Shown in pieces: positions 1 through 9,234 of a DNA stretch of 64,000 bases. The position numbers were made by a program, and so were the translations under genes. The stretch lies in the NCBI RefSeq assembly GCF_000425645.1, contig NZ_KE384430.1, positions 1,419,540-1,483,539 of the forward strand, given 5' to 3'. Numbering within the stretch: the stretch's first letter is position 1; each line of letters opens with the position of its first letter. This DNA comes from Gaetbulibacter saemankumensis DSM 17032 (GTDB taxonomy: Bacteria > Bacteroidota > Bacteroidia > Flavobacteriales > Flavobacteriaceae). The notes beneath the pieces were generated by a model. That model was not told where the DNA came from and did no database searches. It saw only the letters and a program-made list of their open reading frames with translations.

Positions 1-117
1 GCTTTATATCCTTCTGTAGTATCTATGTTAGATAGATTGGCTAAGAAAAACATTATTCATGCTAATAAAGCTGCTAACCTAAAATCTGGTTTAGCTAAGC
101 ATGTTGCAGCTCTATAA
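1..117 (+). CDS. rpsT: 30S ribosomal protein S20, C-terminal fragment
   Basis: The window opens inside this gene; 38 codons are visible before the TAA at 115-117. The residues (start [16 protein letters not shown], end GLAKHVAAL) match the C-terminal helix of S20, with its alternating Lys/Ala pattern and the conserved L-D-R-L-A-K-K segment. S20 binds 16S rRNA in the body of the small subunit. The gene is closed by a strong hairpin terminator just downstream, so it is the last gene of its transcript. The N-terminal half lies outside the window. Confidence 0.88.
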   Translation, partial: ALYPSVVSMLDRLAKKNIIHANKAANLKSGLAKHVAAL

Positions 118-139
118 GAGTTAAAAAATTTAAATAAAA

Positions 140-170
140 AAAGCCTCTCATTTTTGAGAGGCTTTTTTTT
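140..170 (+). terminator. Intrinsic terminator after rpsT
   Basis: The 10-bp arms AAGCCTCTCA/TGAGAGGCTT enclose a TTTT loop and are followed by an eight-base T run. It lies 23 bases after the rpsT stop. Confidence 0.9.
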
Positions 171-303
171 GCTTTTTACTTCTTCAAAATAGGATTTCTT
201 AGGCTTTATATTATAAAATCATAATCAAAAAGAGTGTAAAATGAATTCTAAAGATTTAAATTTGCATTCGTAAAGAAATTAATTACTTAAATATATTACC
301 CTT

Positions 304-672
304 TTGGAAAATAGAGACGCCATTAAATTAGTAGATAAGATTTTATTAAATCTTGACGAGACAGGGATTAATACGGATGCATTAATTGAAGATCTTAAAA
401 AATTAAGGAGCTATGCTTTAGAAGCACAAATACCTTTGGTTGTAAAGGTTTTGAGATTAACGTATGAGCATATTGAAGAACATGATAATTTTTTAATTCC
501 TATTCTTGATGAGGACGATGAGCCGAATGACGAGGAATTTGGTTTAGAAGGAGCATTAGATAATACACCTGTTGAGAGTTTAAAGTATTTAGTGTCCCTT
601 ACAAGAAACCTAAATAACAAAAGGAATATAGCCGATTTAAAGGAGTATAGAGATCTTTTAAATAAGTATTAA
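304..672 (+). CDS. Conserved hypothetical acidic protein, 122 aa
   Basis: A small soluble protein with no signal peptide or membrane segment. It is predicted mostly helical and carries an acidic patch (DEDDEPNDEE, about residues 70-79) in the middle. I do not recognise a named family. The only in-frame start near the beginning of the ORF is a TTG at 304, so the start is less certain than the gene. It is separated from rpsT by a terminator and converges on rho, with a shared bidirectional terminator between them, so it is probably transcribed alone. Confidence 0.6.
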   Translation: MENRDAIKLVDKILLNLDETGINTDALIEDLKKLRSYALEAQIPLVVKVLRLTYEHIEEHDNFLIPILDEDDEPNDEEFGLEGALDNTPVESLKYLVSLTRNLNNKRNIADLKEYRDLLNKY

Positions 673-692
673 AAAAGGAAAGAAATAGAATA

Positions 693-727
693 AAAAAAAG
701 CTTTTAAAACCATGTTTTAAAAGCTTT
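693..727. terminator. Bidirectional terminator between convergent genes
   Basis: A long stem (AAAAGCTTTTAAAAC against GTTTTAAAAGCTTTT, loop CAT) has A and T tracts on both sides, so it can serve the plus-strand gene ending at 672 and rho ending at 752. Confidence 0.85.
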
Positions 728-751
728 TTTTGGTTTATATATATGCTGAAA

Positions 752-2431
752 TTATCCGTTCATAGAGATTAAAAACTCTTCGTTGTTTCTGGTTTGTTTC
801 ACACGATCGTTTATGAATTCCATCGCTTCCACAGGATTCATGTCGGCAAGGTATTTACGCATTACCCACATACGTTGAATTGTGTTTTCATCTAGTAATA
901 AGTCATCACGACGCGTACTTGAAGATGTTAAATCGATAGCAGGGAATATTCTTCGGTTAGAAATTTTTCTATCTAACTGAAGCTCCATATTACCAGTTCC
1001 TTTAAATTCTTCAAAGATAACTTCATCCATTTTAGAACCTGTTTCGGTTAAGGCTGTTGCAATGATTGTTAAAGACCCTCCATTTTCTATATTTCTGGCA
1101 GCACCGAAGAAACGTTTTGGCTTGTGTAAGGCATTAGCATCAACACCACCACTTAAAATTTTACCTGAAGCAGGCTGTACTGTGTTGTAAGCTCTGGCCA
1201 AACGAGTTATTGAATCTAATAAAATAACTACATCATGTCCACATTCAACCAGTCGTTTTGCTTTTTCTAGTACAATATCTGCAATTTTCACATGTTCGTG
1301 AGCTTCTTTGTCGAAAGTTGAAGAAATAACTTCACCACGTACATTACGTTGCATATCGGTAACTTCTTCCGGACGTTCATCGATTAATAAAATCATTAAA
1401 TACACTTCCGGATGATTAGCAGCAATCGCATTAGCTACGTCTTTAAGGAGCATGGTTTTACCAGTCTTTGGCTGTGATACAATCATACCACGTTGTCCCT
1501 TTCCAATAGGAGAGAACAAGTCCATAATACGCGTAGAAATGGTGCTTTGTTTTTCTGCGATATTGAATTTTTCCTTTGGAAATAAAGGTGTTAAATGCTC
1601 GAAAGCTACACGATCTCTTACCACTTCTGGTTTTTGACCATTGATTAAGGTTACTTTAATTAGCGGAAAATATTTTTCACCTTCTTTTGGGGGACGTACA
1701 TTTCCTAATACGGTATCTCCTTTTTTTAGTCCAAATAATCGGATTTGAGATTGAGAAACATAAATATCGTCGGGTGATGATAAGTAATTATAATCAGAAG
1801 ATCTTAAAAACCCGTAACCATCCTGCATGATATCTAAAACACCTTCACTTTCAATAATAGCATCAAATTCGTAATCTGGCTCACGGTAACGATTTCTATT
1901 ATCCTTGTTACCTGAATCTACTTGATTACCTTTCTGATGTTTATTCTGGTTTTTTTGATGGCCATGCTCTCTTTTATGTTGCGGTTTTTGCTGACCTTCA
2001 TTTTGGCGTTCTTTTGGAGCAGGACGCTTAGGCGCATTTTCCTGTTTGCTTTCTGGTTTAACCTCTTTAGTTTCTTTAGCAGCTGGCTTAGGCTTAGCTT
2101 CAATTTCTGTTTTAGTTTCAGCTTTAGCCTTAGTTTCTTGGGGTTTAGTCTCTTCCTTAGACTGAGTAGCTTTAACGGGCTTTTGAACTCGTTGTCTGGG
2201 CTTTCTAGCTGGCTTTTTAGTTTCTTTGGTGTCGGCTTCTTTGGTTTCAGCTTTAGCTTCTACAGGTTCGACTACAGCTTGAACTGCTTTAGGATCAGCA
2301 GCTTGTTGGTCTAGTATCTGGTATACTAAATCCATTTTTTTTAATGAACGGTATTTAGGAATGTTCAGTTTTTTAGCAATCTCTTGAAGTTCCGAGAGTT
2401 TTTTTGCGTTTAATTGTGAGATTTCAAACAT
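752..2431 (-). CDS. rho: Transcription termination factor Rho
   Basis: ATP-driven RNA helicase that terminates transcription. Domains in order: an N-terminal Rho_N helix bundle (about 1-45), a low-complexity Lys/Glu/Pro/Ala then Asn/Gln/His-rich stretch (about 45-190), the RNA-binding cold-shock-like domain ([14 protein letters not shown], about 196-210) and the RecA-like motor with Walker A QPKTGKTM (about 322-330), [10 protein letters not shown] and [16 protein letters not shown] (Q/R-loop region). At 559 aa it is about 140 residues longer than E. coli Rho because of the low-complexity insertion, which is usual for Bacteroidota. It is divergent from the DUF4293 gene, as commonly seen in flavobacteria. 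Confidence 0.97.
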   Translation of the reverse strand: MFEISQLNAKKLSELQEIAKKLNIPKYRSLKKMDLVYQILDQQAADPKAVQAVVEPVEAKAETKEADTKETKKPARKPRQRVQKPVKATQSKEETKPQETKAKAETKTEIEAKPKPAAKETKEVKPESKQENAPKRPAPKERQNEGQQKPQHKREHGHQKNQNKHQKGNQVDSGNKDNRNRYREPDYEFDAIIESEGVLDIMQDGYGFLRSSDYNYLSSPDDIYVSQSQIRLFGLKKGDTVLGNVRPPKEGEKYFPLIKVTLINGQKPEVVRDRVAFEHLTPLFPKEKFNIAEKQSTISTRIMDLFSPIGKGQRGMIVSQPKTGKTMLLKDVANAIAANHPEVYLMILLIDERPEEVTDMQRNVRGEVISSTFDKEAHEHVKIADIVLEKAKRLVECGHDVVILLDSITRLARAYNTVQPASGKILSGGVDANALHKPKRFFGAARNIENGGSLTIIATALTETGSKMDEVIFEEFKGTGNMELQLDRKISNRRIFPAIDLTSSSTRRDDLLLDENTIQRMWVMRKYLADMNPVEAMEFINDRVKQTRNNEEFLISMNG

Positions 2432-2596
2432 TGATGTTTACTATAATAAGTTTTGAATAATAAATATTGTGTTATTCTGAAAAAAAATGATTTTATTCTG
2501 AAGAATTAACCACCTGTTTATGCGATGGTTGAGAATTTATATTGCAATTATACGACTTTATTTTAAGTTTTTACATCATTTTTACAAAAGAACTAT

Positions 2597-2604
2597 TATT
2601 TTTG
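2597..2604 (+). promoter_or_regulatory. -7 promoter box (TAnnTTTG) for the DUF4293 gene
   Basis: TATTTTTG matches the Bacteroidota -7 consensus exactly and lies 23 bases before the ATG at 2627. No clear -33 TTG is seen at the usual distance. Confidence 0.6.
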
Positions 2605-2626
2605 CGGTCTAGATTTTAAAATTTAT

Positions 2627-3037
2627 ATGTTACAACGCATCCAGACTGTATATTTACTATTAGCCACAGGGGTTTCTGCTGGTCTAATATTTGTATTTCA
2701 TTTATGGGTAAATAATGCGGGTGTTGCAGTATTTGCTAAAGATAACTTGCTGTATTTAGGTCTGTTTTTAGGTTCGGCCCTTTTATCTTTAGTTTCGGTG
2801 TTTAGATATAACAATAGGAAGTCTCAGTTTGTTTTGGGGCGACTTAACATCATATTAAACTTTATTTTACTAGGATTTTTTGTATATCAATCTCTAAATG
2901 TATCTGGAGAAACGTATGTTTCTGAGAAAGGTATTGGGATGTTTCTTCCTATCATTTCTATCGTATTTTTAGTCTTGGCAAACAAGGCTATAAAAAAGGA
3001 TGAAGATCTTGTAAAATCTGTAGATCGATTACGATAA
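2627..3037 (+). CDS. DUF4293 family membrane protein
   Basis: A 136-residue protein with four predicted membrane helices (about 8-28, 42-60, 70-90 and 104-124) and a short Lys/Asp-rich cytoplasmic tail. The opening MLQRIQTVYLLLA is typical of the DUF4293 family, a Bacteroidota-specific group of unknown function often encoded beside rho. It is divergent from rho across a 195-bp promoter region and ends in a strong terminator, so it is monocistronic. The family call rests on remembered sequence features; no molecular role is known to me. Confidence 0.8.
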   Translation: MLQRIQTVYLLLATGVSAGLIFVFHLWVNNAGVAVFAKDNLLYLGLFLGSALLSLVSVFRYNNRKSQFVLGRLNIILNFILLGFFVYQSLNVSGETYVSEKGIGMFLPIISIVFLVLANKAIKKDEDLVKSVDRLR

Positions 3038-3066
3038 ACCTAACATCTTAGTAGTATTAGTGCGTT

Positions 3067-3095
3067 AGCCCAAGGTGAAGATCTTGGGCTTTTTT
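3067..3095 (+). terminator. Intrinsic terminator after the DUF4293 gene
   Basis: The arms AGCCCAAG/CTTGGGCT are perfect (8 bp, 8-base loop) and are followed by five T. The convergent gene ends at 3104. Confidence 0.85.
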
Positions 3096-3103
3096 ATGCT
3101 TAA

Positions 3104-3601
3104 TTAATAGCGGTTATTAAATTCTATAACTTCTAAATTATCAATTTTATTACCATCGATAGTGAAACGTAGCATGGTCCTGGTTTTATGAAAGCCATGC
3201 TTTCCAACAGCACCTGGATTCATATGTATTAAATTCAATTTTTTGTCGGGCATTACTTTTAATATGTGTGAATGTCCACAAATAAATAGTCTTGGAGGAT
3301 TTTCTTTAATAGTTTCACGAACGCGAACATTATACGCATTCGGATAACCTCCAATATGAGTAATCCATACATCTACATTTTCACATATAAACCTGTTGTT
3401 CTCTGGGAATTCGCTACGTATTTCTGCTTTGTCGATATTTCCGTATACGCCGCGTAAAGGTTTTAAGGCTTTAATAGCATCGGTAACCTTGATATCACCA
3501 ATATCACCGGCATGCCAGACTTCATCTACCTGCTTTACGTATTTTAGAATGTCTTTATCGATATAGCTGTGGGTATCTGAAAGTAATAATATTTTAGTCA
3601 T
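3104..3601 (-). CDS. YfcE-type metallophosphoesterase
   Basis: A 165-residue single-domain calcineurin-like phosphoesterase. The metal-binding motifs appear in order: LSDTHSYID (D-x-H, residues 7-15), HAGDIGD, the G-N-I-D segment VYGNID, ICGHSH and HMNPGAVG. This set and the length fit the YfcE/MJ0936 group of phosphodiesterases active on small phosphodiesters. There is no signal peptide, so it should be cytosolic. It is divergent from truA and converges with the DUF4293 gene. The physiological substrate cannot be read from the sequence. Confidence 0.92.
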   Translation of the reverse strand: MTKILLLSDTHSYIDKDILKYVKQVDEVWHAGDIGDIKVTDAIKALKPLRGVYGNIDKAEIRSEFPENNRFICENVDVWITHIGGYPNAYNVRVRETIKENPPRLFICGHSHILKVMPDKKLNLIHMNPGAVGKHGFHKTRTMLRFTIDGNKIDNLEVIEFNNRY

Positions 3602-3669
3602 AAGCGAATTATGGAAATCTTTTAATATATAATTAAGAAATAGGAGCGAATGATAAGTGTAAAACTCTA

Positions 3670-3677
3670 TATCTTTG
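3670..3677 (+). promoter_or_regulatory. -7 promoter box for truA
   Basis: TATCTTTG matches TAnnTTTG exactly, 26 bases before the TTG start of truA, and would serve the truA/ABC exporter pair. Confidence 0.55.
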
Positions 3678-3703
3678 TTAATTCACAAAAGTAAAAAAAC
3701 AGA

Positions 3704-4447
3704 TTGAGGTATTTTATAGAACTTGCTTATAATGGTGCGGCTTATCATGGTTGGCAGAATCAGCCTAATGCAATTTCGGTACAAGAAGTTATAGAAGATT
3801 CATTGTCAAAATTACTAGGTGAATCTGTTGCTATTGTAGGTGCAGGAAGAACGGATGCTGGCGTACATGCAACACAAATGTTTGCGCATTTTGAAACTGA
3901 AAAGGATATTGATGAGCCCCATTTAACGTATAAATTGAATGCTTTTTTGCCTAAAGATATTGTTATACATAGTGTTTTTAAAGTAAAACCAGAAGCACAT
4001 GCGCGTTTCGATGCAACCAGTAGGGCTTATATTTACAGAGTTAGTCTTAAAAAAAATGCTTTCAATTATGATTTTGCTTACCATATCAAGCATCAATTAG
4101 ATGTTGATAAAATGAATGAAGCAGCCAAAATACTGTTTCTTTATAACGACTTTCAATGTTTTTCAAAGGTAAATACCGATGTAAAAACCTATAATTGTAA
4201 AATAATGGAAGCTGTTTGGACCTTGGAAAAGGATGAGCTTCATTTTAAAATAAAGGCAGATAGGTTTTTGCGAAATATGGTAAGGGCTATTGTTGGAACA
4301 ATGATAAATATTGGGTTAGGTAAAATAGAAGTTCAAGACTTGCATACCATCATACAATCTAAAAACCGTGGAGAAGCTGGGTATTCAGTGCCCGGGCACG
4401 CCTTATATTTAACAGAGGTGATTTATCCGGAACATATAAAATTATAA
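3704..4447 (+). CDS. truA: tRNA pseudouridine synthase A
   Basis: Converts U38-U40 in the tRNA anticodon stem to pseudouridine. The catalytic motif GRTDAGVHA (Asp about residue 51) and the downstream RAYIYRV and DRFLRNMVRAIVGT motifs are present. Its 247 residues are normal for the family, and the N-terminus MRYFIELAYNGAAYHGWQ aligns with TruA when read from a TTG at 3704; no in-frame ATG exists upstream. The stop codon abuts the ATG of the next gene, an ABC exporter, so the two are translationally coupled. Confidence 0.95.
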   Translation: MRYFIELAYNGAAYHGWQNQPNAISVQEVIEDSLSKLLGESVAIVGAGRTDAGVHATQMFAHFETEKDIDEPHLTYKLNAFLPKDIVIHSVFKVKPEAHARFDATSRAYIYRVSLKKNAFNYDFAYHIKHQLDVDKMNEAAKILFLYNDFQCFSKVNTDVKTYNCKIMEAVWTLEKDELHFKIKADRFLRNMVRAIVGTMINIGLGKIEVQDLHTIIQSKNRGEAGYSVPGHALYLTEVIYPEHIKL

Positions 4448-6217
4448 ATGACGAAAAAGAAAGATAACATATTTGATTTTGTACTTTTTAAGAGGTTGTT
4501 TCAATATATAAAACCTTACAAGGGCGTATTCTCAGGACTGGTAATTTTGGTTATTTTATTAGCTGCTTTTAGTGCGGCTACGCCTTATATTACCAAATAT
4601 GCTATAGATAATAGTATAGCCGTTAAAGCACCAGAAAGTTTTATGTTTTATGTGTTGCTCATGTTTGGGGTCTTAATTTTTCAGACTGTATTTCAATTGG
4701 CGTTTATTTATTATGCCGCATGGCTTGGGCAAAATCTGGTTATGGATGTGCGCGTGAAATTATTCAATCATTTGCTTCGTTTTAAAATGAAGTATTATGA
4801 TAACTCTTCGGTAGGGGTGTTAATAACTCGTGCAGTTACCGATATGGAACGTATTGCCGATATTTTTGGTCAGGGATTATTTATGATTATTCGAGATTTA
4901 CTTACCATGGTAGTCGTGTTTGCTGTTATGACCTATATTAACTGGCGATTGAGTTTAATAGTATTGGTTATGTTGCCAATTTTACTTTATGCTACACGAT
5001 TGTTTCAAAAGTACATGAAAAAGGCTTTTGAAGATGTTCGTAATGAAGTATCTAATCTTAATTCATTTGTACAGGAGCGTATAACAGGTATGAAAATCCT
5101 TCAATTGTTTACCAGAGAAGCTATTGAATACCAAAATTTCAAAGAAATAAATCATCGTCATAAAAAAGCCTGGTTAAAAACGGTTTGGTATAACTCCATA
5201 TTTTTTCCACTAGCCGATTTAGTGTCATCTATTTGTATTGGTGCTGTAGCTTGGTATGGGGGTTTGAATATTGTGCTTAAAGGAACAGAGGTATCTCAGG
5301 GGGATTTAATTGCATTCATCATGTTTATTCCAATGTTGTTTAGACCTTTGCGTCAAATAGCCGATAAATTTAACACACTGCAAATGGGAATGGTGGCTGC
5401 TAATCGCGTATTTAAAGTCATTGATACGACCTCTCAAATTGATGATACAGGGACACATGTTGCAGAACATTTTAAAGGGGATATTTCATTTGATAATGTT
5501 GTTTTTAGTTATATAGAAAACGAGCCCGTATTAAAAGGGATTTCTTTTGAGGTGGAAGCCGGAGAAACCATTGCCATTGTTGGAGCTACCGGTGCTGGTA
5601 AGTCCACTATTATTAATTTATTGAATCGATTTTATGAAATTCAAGATGGTGTTATTTCGGTTGATGGAAGAAATATAAAAGAGGTGACCTTAGCTTCATT
5701 GCGCACGCAGATTGCCGTAGTTTTACAGGATGTCTTTCTGTTTGCCGATACCATTATAAATAACATAACTTTAAATAATCCTGAGATTACTGAAGTTCAG
5801 GTTAAAGCGGCTGCCAAGGAAATAGGTGTGCATGAATTTATTACAAGTCTTCCTGAAGGGTATCATTATAACGTGAAGGAGCGTGGTTCTATGCTCTCTT
5901 CTGGTCAGAGACAGTTAATTTCATTTTTACGTGCCTATGTAACCAATCCGAGTATTTTGGTGTTAGATGAAGCAACCTCGTCTGTAGATTCTTATTCGGA
6001 ACAACTTATTCAAAATGCTACCGATAAAATTACGAAAGGAAGAACCTCCATAGTTATCGCTCATCGATTAGCAACTATAAAAAAGGCTAGTAAGATATTA
6101 GTGATGGATGCGGGTGAAATTGTAGAACAAGGGACGCACGACCAATTGCTTCAAAAAGAACATGGTTATTATAAAAACTTATATGAAGTACAGTTTCTAA
6201 AAGAAGAAGTAATCTAG
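4448..6217 (+). CDS. ABC exporter, fused membrane and ATPase domains (MsbA/LmrA type)
   Basis: A 589-residue half-transporter. The N-terminal part (about 1-320) has six membrane helices. The ATPase part has Walker A GATGAGKST (about 378-386), the signature LSSGQRQ (about 483-489), Walker B ILVLDEAT (about 502-509) and the H-loop IAHRLAT (about 537). It should act as a homodimer in the inner membrane exporting a lipid or hydrophobic compound; the substrate cannot be told. The ATG follows the truA stop with no gap. It converges on cdaA with only 55 bp between the stops. Confidence 0.93.
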   Translation: MTKKKDNIFDFVLFKRLFQYIKPYKGVFSGLVILVILLAAFSAATPYITKYAIDNSIAVKAPESFMFYVLLMFGVLIFQTVFQLAFIYYAAWLGQNLVMDVRVKLFNHLLRFKMKYYDNSSVGVLITRAVTDMERIADIFGQGLFMIIRDLLTMVVVFAVMTYINWRLSLIVLVMLPILLYATRLFQKYMKKAFEDVRNEVSNLNSFVQERITGMKILQLFTREAIEYQNFKEINHRHKKAWLKTVWYNSIFFPLADLVSSICIGAVAWYGGLNIVLKGTEVSQGDLIAFIMFIPMLFRPLRQIADKFNTLQMGMVAANRVFKVIDTTSQIDDTGTHVAEHFKGDISFDNVVFSYIENEPVLKGISFEVEAGETIAIVGATGAGKSTIINLLNRFYEIQDGVISVDGRNIKEVTLASLRTQIAVVLQDVFLFADTIINNITLNNPEITEVQVKAAAKEIGVHEFITSLPEGYHYNVKERGSMLSSGQRQLISFLRAYVTNPSILVLDEATSSVDSYSEQLIQNATDKITKGRTSIVIAHRLATIKKASKILVMDAGEIVEQGTHDQLLQKEHGYYKNLYEVQFLKEEVI

Positions 6218-6272
6218 TTATTATCTCTTAATATAGCTAAAAGTATTTATAATTGGTTTTTAGGTAGAAGAT

Positions 6273-7058
6273 TTAAGCTAAATCCTTTTTAATGATAGAT
6301 TTCAACTGGTTAATATCATCGAAAACGATAAACTCTCCATCTTTAAAATAAGAAATTTGTCCGGTTTCTTCACTCACTACAACAGCTAGTGCATCGGTTT
6401 TTTCGGTAACTCCAATGGCAGCACGATGACGTAATCCAAAGCGTTTAGGAATGCTTTTTTCATTATTTAAAGGTAGTATAACACGTGTTGCCTTAACAAT
6501 ATTGTTATGAATAATGATTGCGCCGTCATGCAAAGGACTATTCTTAAAAAAGATGCTTTCAATAATGGGTTGAGTGACTTTTATGTTCATTTCATCACCT
6601 GTAGTTCCTAAAAAATCGAGGTTGTTATTACGTTCAAAAACAATTAAAGCTCCGGTTTTTGAAAGCCCCATTTTACTACAGGCCGCTACAACAGCATCGA
6701 CATTGGTTTCATCGGCGGTTTCTGTTTTTAAGAAGGTAAATTGTTTTAGGAACTTTTGTCGACTTTTAAAATTGGTTGAGCCTACCATAAGTAGAAACTT
6801 CCTAATTTCAGGCTGAAACACTACAATAAGTGCTATAATTCCCACCTTCATGAAACCGCCAAAAATACCGGAGAGTAATTCCATGTTTAGAAACATAGTA
6901 AGTTGCCATACCATGTAGATAATGATGATACCGATAAAGATGTTTATAGCCACCGTTCCTTTTACCAATTTATAAACGTAGTAGAGCAGAAGTGCCACTA
7001 AAAACACATCGATCACATCGATGATAGAGAATTTTAATAGGTCGTCAAAAATTTCCAA
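6273..7058 (-). CDS. cdaA: Diadenylate cyclase CdaA
   Basis: Makes cyclic di-AMP from two ATP at the membrane. Three N-terminal membrane helices (within about 12-85) precede a DisA_N (DAC) domain in which the catalytic DGAIII (about 177) and RHRAAIG (about 209) motifs are intact. Length 261 aa is normal for CdaA. It is the last gene of a minus-strand operon with folP and a small lipoprotein, 36 bp after the lipoprotein stop. In Firmicutes cdaA is followed by cdaR and glmM; neither is present here. Confidence 0.94.
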   Translation of the reverse strand: MEIFDDLLKFSIIDVIDVFLVALLLYYVYKLVKGTVAINIFIGIIIIYMVWQLTMFLNMELLSGIFGGFMKVGIIALIVVFQPEIRKFLLMVGSTNFKSRQKFLKQFTFLKTETADETNVDAVVAACSKMGLSKTGALIVFERNNNLDFLGTTGDEMNIKVTQPIIESIFFKNSPLHDGAIIIHNNIVKATRVILPLNNEKSIPKRFGLRHRAAIGVTEKTDALAVVVSEETGQISYFKDGEFIVFDDINQLKSIIKKDLA

Positions 7059-7094
7059 GGAATATGGGTTTTGGTAAATTTAGTAAATAAAAGA

Positions 7095-7757
7095 TTAATT
7101 AAAAATGAATTCGTCGCGTGCAATTAAAATGTTGTCATCAGAATTAATAAGTATCGATTTTAGGCTCATGTAACTTTGAAAACTTATCGAATCATGAAAA
7201 CTCAAAATAAGTTTAATAGGTTCAAGGGCTTCCTTTGTTAACCTGGTAAGGTTATTTTCAAAATCAGCGAGCGTTGTGTAAATGGTTTCCGCATTAGATT
7301 CAGAAGATTGAATTTTAATGGTATCTGCAGAGGTGTAAATAATTTGAAACTGAACACCTTCAGTGTTTGTAGATGCTTCCAAATGATAAATGATGTTCGT
7401 AAAATCTATAAAACCAAGAGCGTTCATTTCTAAATCGTGGCATGTGTAATAGTTTTTAGCGGTTTCATTTTTATGTGAAGCATTGTTTTTTTTGTCTTGT
7501 AAAAAGATAATGTTAGGAATAACTTGTTTTAGACTAAGTCGTTTATCAACATTAACAAGCCAGTTAGTGGTGCTTATTAAGTTTTTGCGGTTTAGTTCGA
7601 AACCTTTTTCAGATGTTTCATCATAAAATAAATAAGCCGCCGAAACATCTGTAATTTCATGAATGTCCGAATGTGAAATTTCAGCTAATTCAATAATTTT
7701 GTCTTCTCCACAAGAGTGTAAAAAACAGACGAATATAAATATGATAATTTGTTTCAT
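7095..7757 (-). CDS. Putative lipoprotein in the folP-cdaA operon
   Basis: A 220-residue protein with a short signal peptide ending in the lipobox-like LHSC (Cys 16), so probably anchored to a membrane. The C-terminal 60 residues (ADFENNLTRLTKEALEPIKL onward) have a length and pattern that loosely recall the periplasmic domain of ExbD-type proteins, but I cannot confirm this. It sits between folP (9-bp gap) and cdaA (36-bp gap) and is presumably co-transcribed. No function can be assigned. Confidence 0.65.
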   Translation of the reverse strand: MKQIIIFIFVCFLHSCGEDKIIELAEISHSDIHEITDVSAAYLFYDETSEKGFELNRKNLISTTNWLVNVDKRLSLKQVIPNIIFLQDKKNNASHKNETAKNYYTCHDLEMNALGFIDFTNIIYHLEASTNTEGVQFQIIYTSADTIKIQSSESNAETIYTTLADFENNLTRLTKEALEPIKLILSFHDSISFQSYMSLKSILINSDDNILIARDEFIFN

Positions 7758-7766
7758 AATTTGATT

Positions 7767-8591
7767 TTATCTGTTTAATGCTTCCAATAATTTTACACAC
7801 TCCATAGCTTCTTTTACATCATGAACTCGCAATATGCATGCCCCTTTTTGTAAAGCAATGGTGTTTAAAACACTAGTGCCGTTTAAGGCTTCTTCTGGGC
7901 TGCTATTTAAAGTTTTATGAATCATAGATTTTCTTGAAATACCCGCTAGAATAGGTTTGTCTATCATATTAAGTAATTCCATGCGATTAAGAAGCTGATA
8001 GTTTTGTTTGATGGTTTTAGAAAAGCCAAAACCAGGATCGATAATCATATCAATAATACCCAGTTGTTTTGCGGTAGCGATACGTTCGGAAAAATAATAA
8101 ATGATATCTTTTAATAAATCGTTGTAACTCACATGTTGCTGCATATTTTGTGGAGTGCCTACCATGTGCATCATGATATACGGAACTCGTAATTTGGCCA
8201 CGGTGGGTAACATATTAGTATCTAGTTTGCCTGCAGAAATATCATTAATGACCGCGGCTCCGGCTTCGATGGTTTTTTCAGCTATTTTACTTCGAAAGGT
8301 ATCAATAGAAAGTAGAATTTCAGGAAATTCTTTAAGTAAAAGCTCTGTAATAGGGAGAATACGTTTTAATTCAGTATCTTCAGAAACATGTTTGGCATTT
8401 GGTCTTGAGCTATAGGCGCCCACATCGATGAAGGTAGCTCCATCCAAAAGCATGGTTTCAACATGTTTTAAAATTTGGGTTTCATCCTTGTGTTTTCCAC
8501 CATCGTAGAAGGAATCGGGTGTAATATTTAAAATCCCCATCACTTTAGCCGATGTTAAATCAATGAGGTTTCCTTTGCAGTTAATAGTCAT
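7767..8591 (-). CDS. folP: Dihydropteroate synthase
   Basis: Condenses p-aminobenzoate with hydroxymethyl-dihydropterin pyrophosphate in folate synthesis. All family motifs are visible: MGILNITPDSFYDGG (about 18-32), LSIDTFRSKIAE, MIIDPGFGFSKT, GISRKSM and the closing RVHDV. Length 274 aa is normal. It is the first gene of an operon with a lipoprotein gene and cdaA, divergent from the DUF1599 gene. Confidence 0.96.
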   Translation of the reverse strand: MTINCKGNLIDLTSAKVMGILNITPDSFYDGGKHKDETQILKHVETMLLDGATFIDVGAYSSRPNAKHVSEDTELKRILPITELLLKEFPEILLSIDTFRSKIAEKTIEAGAAVINDISAGKLDTNMLPTVAKLRVPYIMMHMVGTPQNMQQHVSYNDLLKDIIYYFSERIATAKQLGIIDMIIDPGFGFSKTIKQNYQLLNRMELLNMIDKPILAGISRKSMIHKTLNSSPEEALNGTSVLNTIALQKGACILRVHDVKEAMECVKLLEALNR

Positions 8592-8696
8592 TTATAATAT
8601 ATTTCAAATTGTTTGTTAAAGTGTTAAAACTTTAAACTCTAAACTTTGAACTTTTAAAAAAATTAGGCGAAATTTACGCAAAATTCAAATTATTTC

Positions 8697-9233
8697 ATGC
8701 AAGATACTTCAAAACAATATGACGCGGTCATAAGTACCTGTAAAAGTTTATTTATTAAAAAAATGTCCGATTATGGAAGTGCCTGGCGCATATTGCGTTT
8801 ACCTTCTTTAACGGATCAAATATTTATTAAAGCACAACGTATCAGAGGACTTCAGGAGAATGATGTTAGAAAAGTGGATGAAGATGAAGTGAGCGAATTT
8901 ATAGGAATTATTAACTATTGCATTATGGCACTTATTCAGTTAGAGAAAGGGGTTGTAGAGCAACCTGATTTATCGACCGAAGAAGCTACCGAATTATATG
9001 AAAAGCAAGTGGCTGTCACTAAAAAACTTATGGAAGATAAAAACCATGATTATGGAGAAGCTTGGCGAGATATGCGCGTTAGTAGTTTAACCGATCTGAT
9101 TTTACAAAAGTTGTTACGTGTCAAGCAGATTGAAAACAATTCGGGAAAAACCATCGTGAGCGAAGGCATTGATGCCAACTATCAAGATATGATTAATTAT
9201 GCCGTATTTGCCTTAATTCATTTAAACGCCTAG
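8697..9233 (+). CDS. DUF1599 protein with two tandem repeats
   Basis: A 178-residue soluble protein built from two copies of one module. The first copy holds KKMSDYGSAWRILRLPSLTDQI (about residues 22-43) and the second KNHDYGEAWRDMRVSSLTDLI (about 114-134); both share D-Y-G-x-A-W-R and S-L-T-D. This is the pattern of the DUF1599 family, linked in the literature to nucleotide modification but with no proven reaction that I know of. It begins the conserved plus-strand run toward clpS, with one base between its stop and the DoxX start. Confidence 0.8.
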   Translation: MQDTSKQYDAVISTCKSLFIKKMSDYGSAWRILRLPSLTDQIFIKAQRIRGLQENDVRKVDEDEVSEFIGIINYCIMALIQLEKGVVEQPDLSTEEATELYEKQVAVTKKLMEDKNHDYGEAWRDMRVSSLTDLILQKLLRVKQIENNSGKTIVSEGIDANYQDMINYAVFALIHLNA

Positions 9234-9234
9234 T

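Noticed and set aside
1922-2314. 130-codon open frame opposite rho
   Set aside because: It is the antisense of Rho's low-complexity Lys/Glu stretch, which gives a long Phe/Leu/Ser-rich frame by composition alone.
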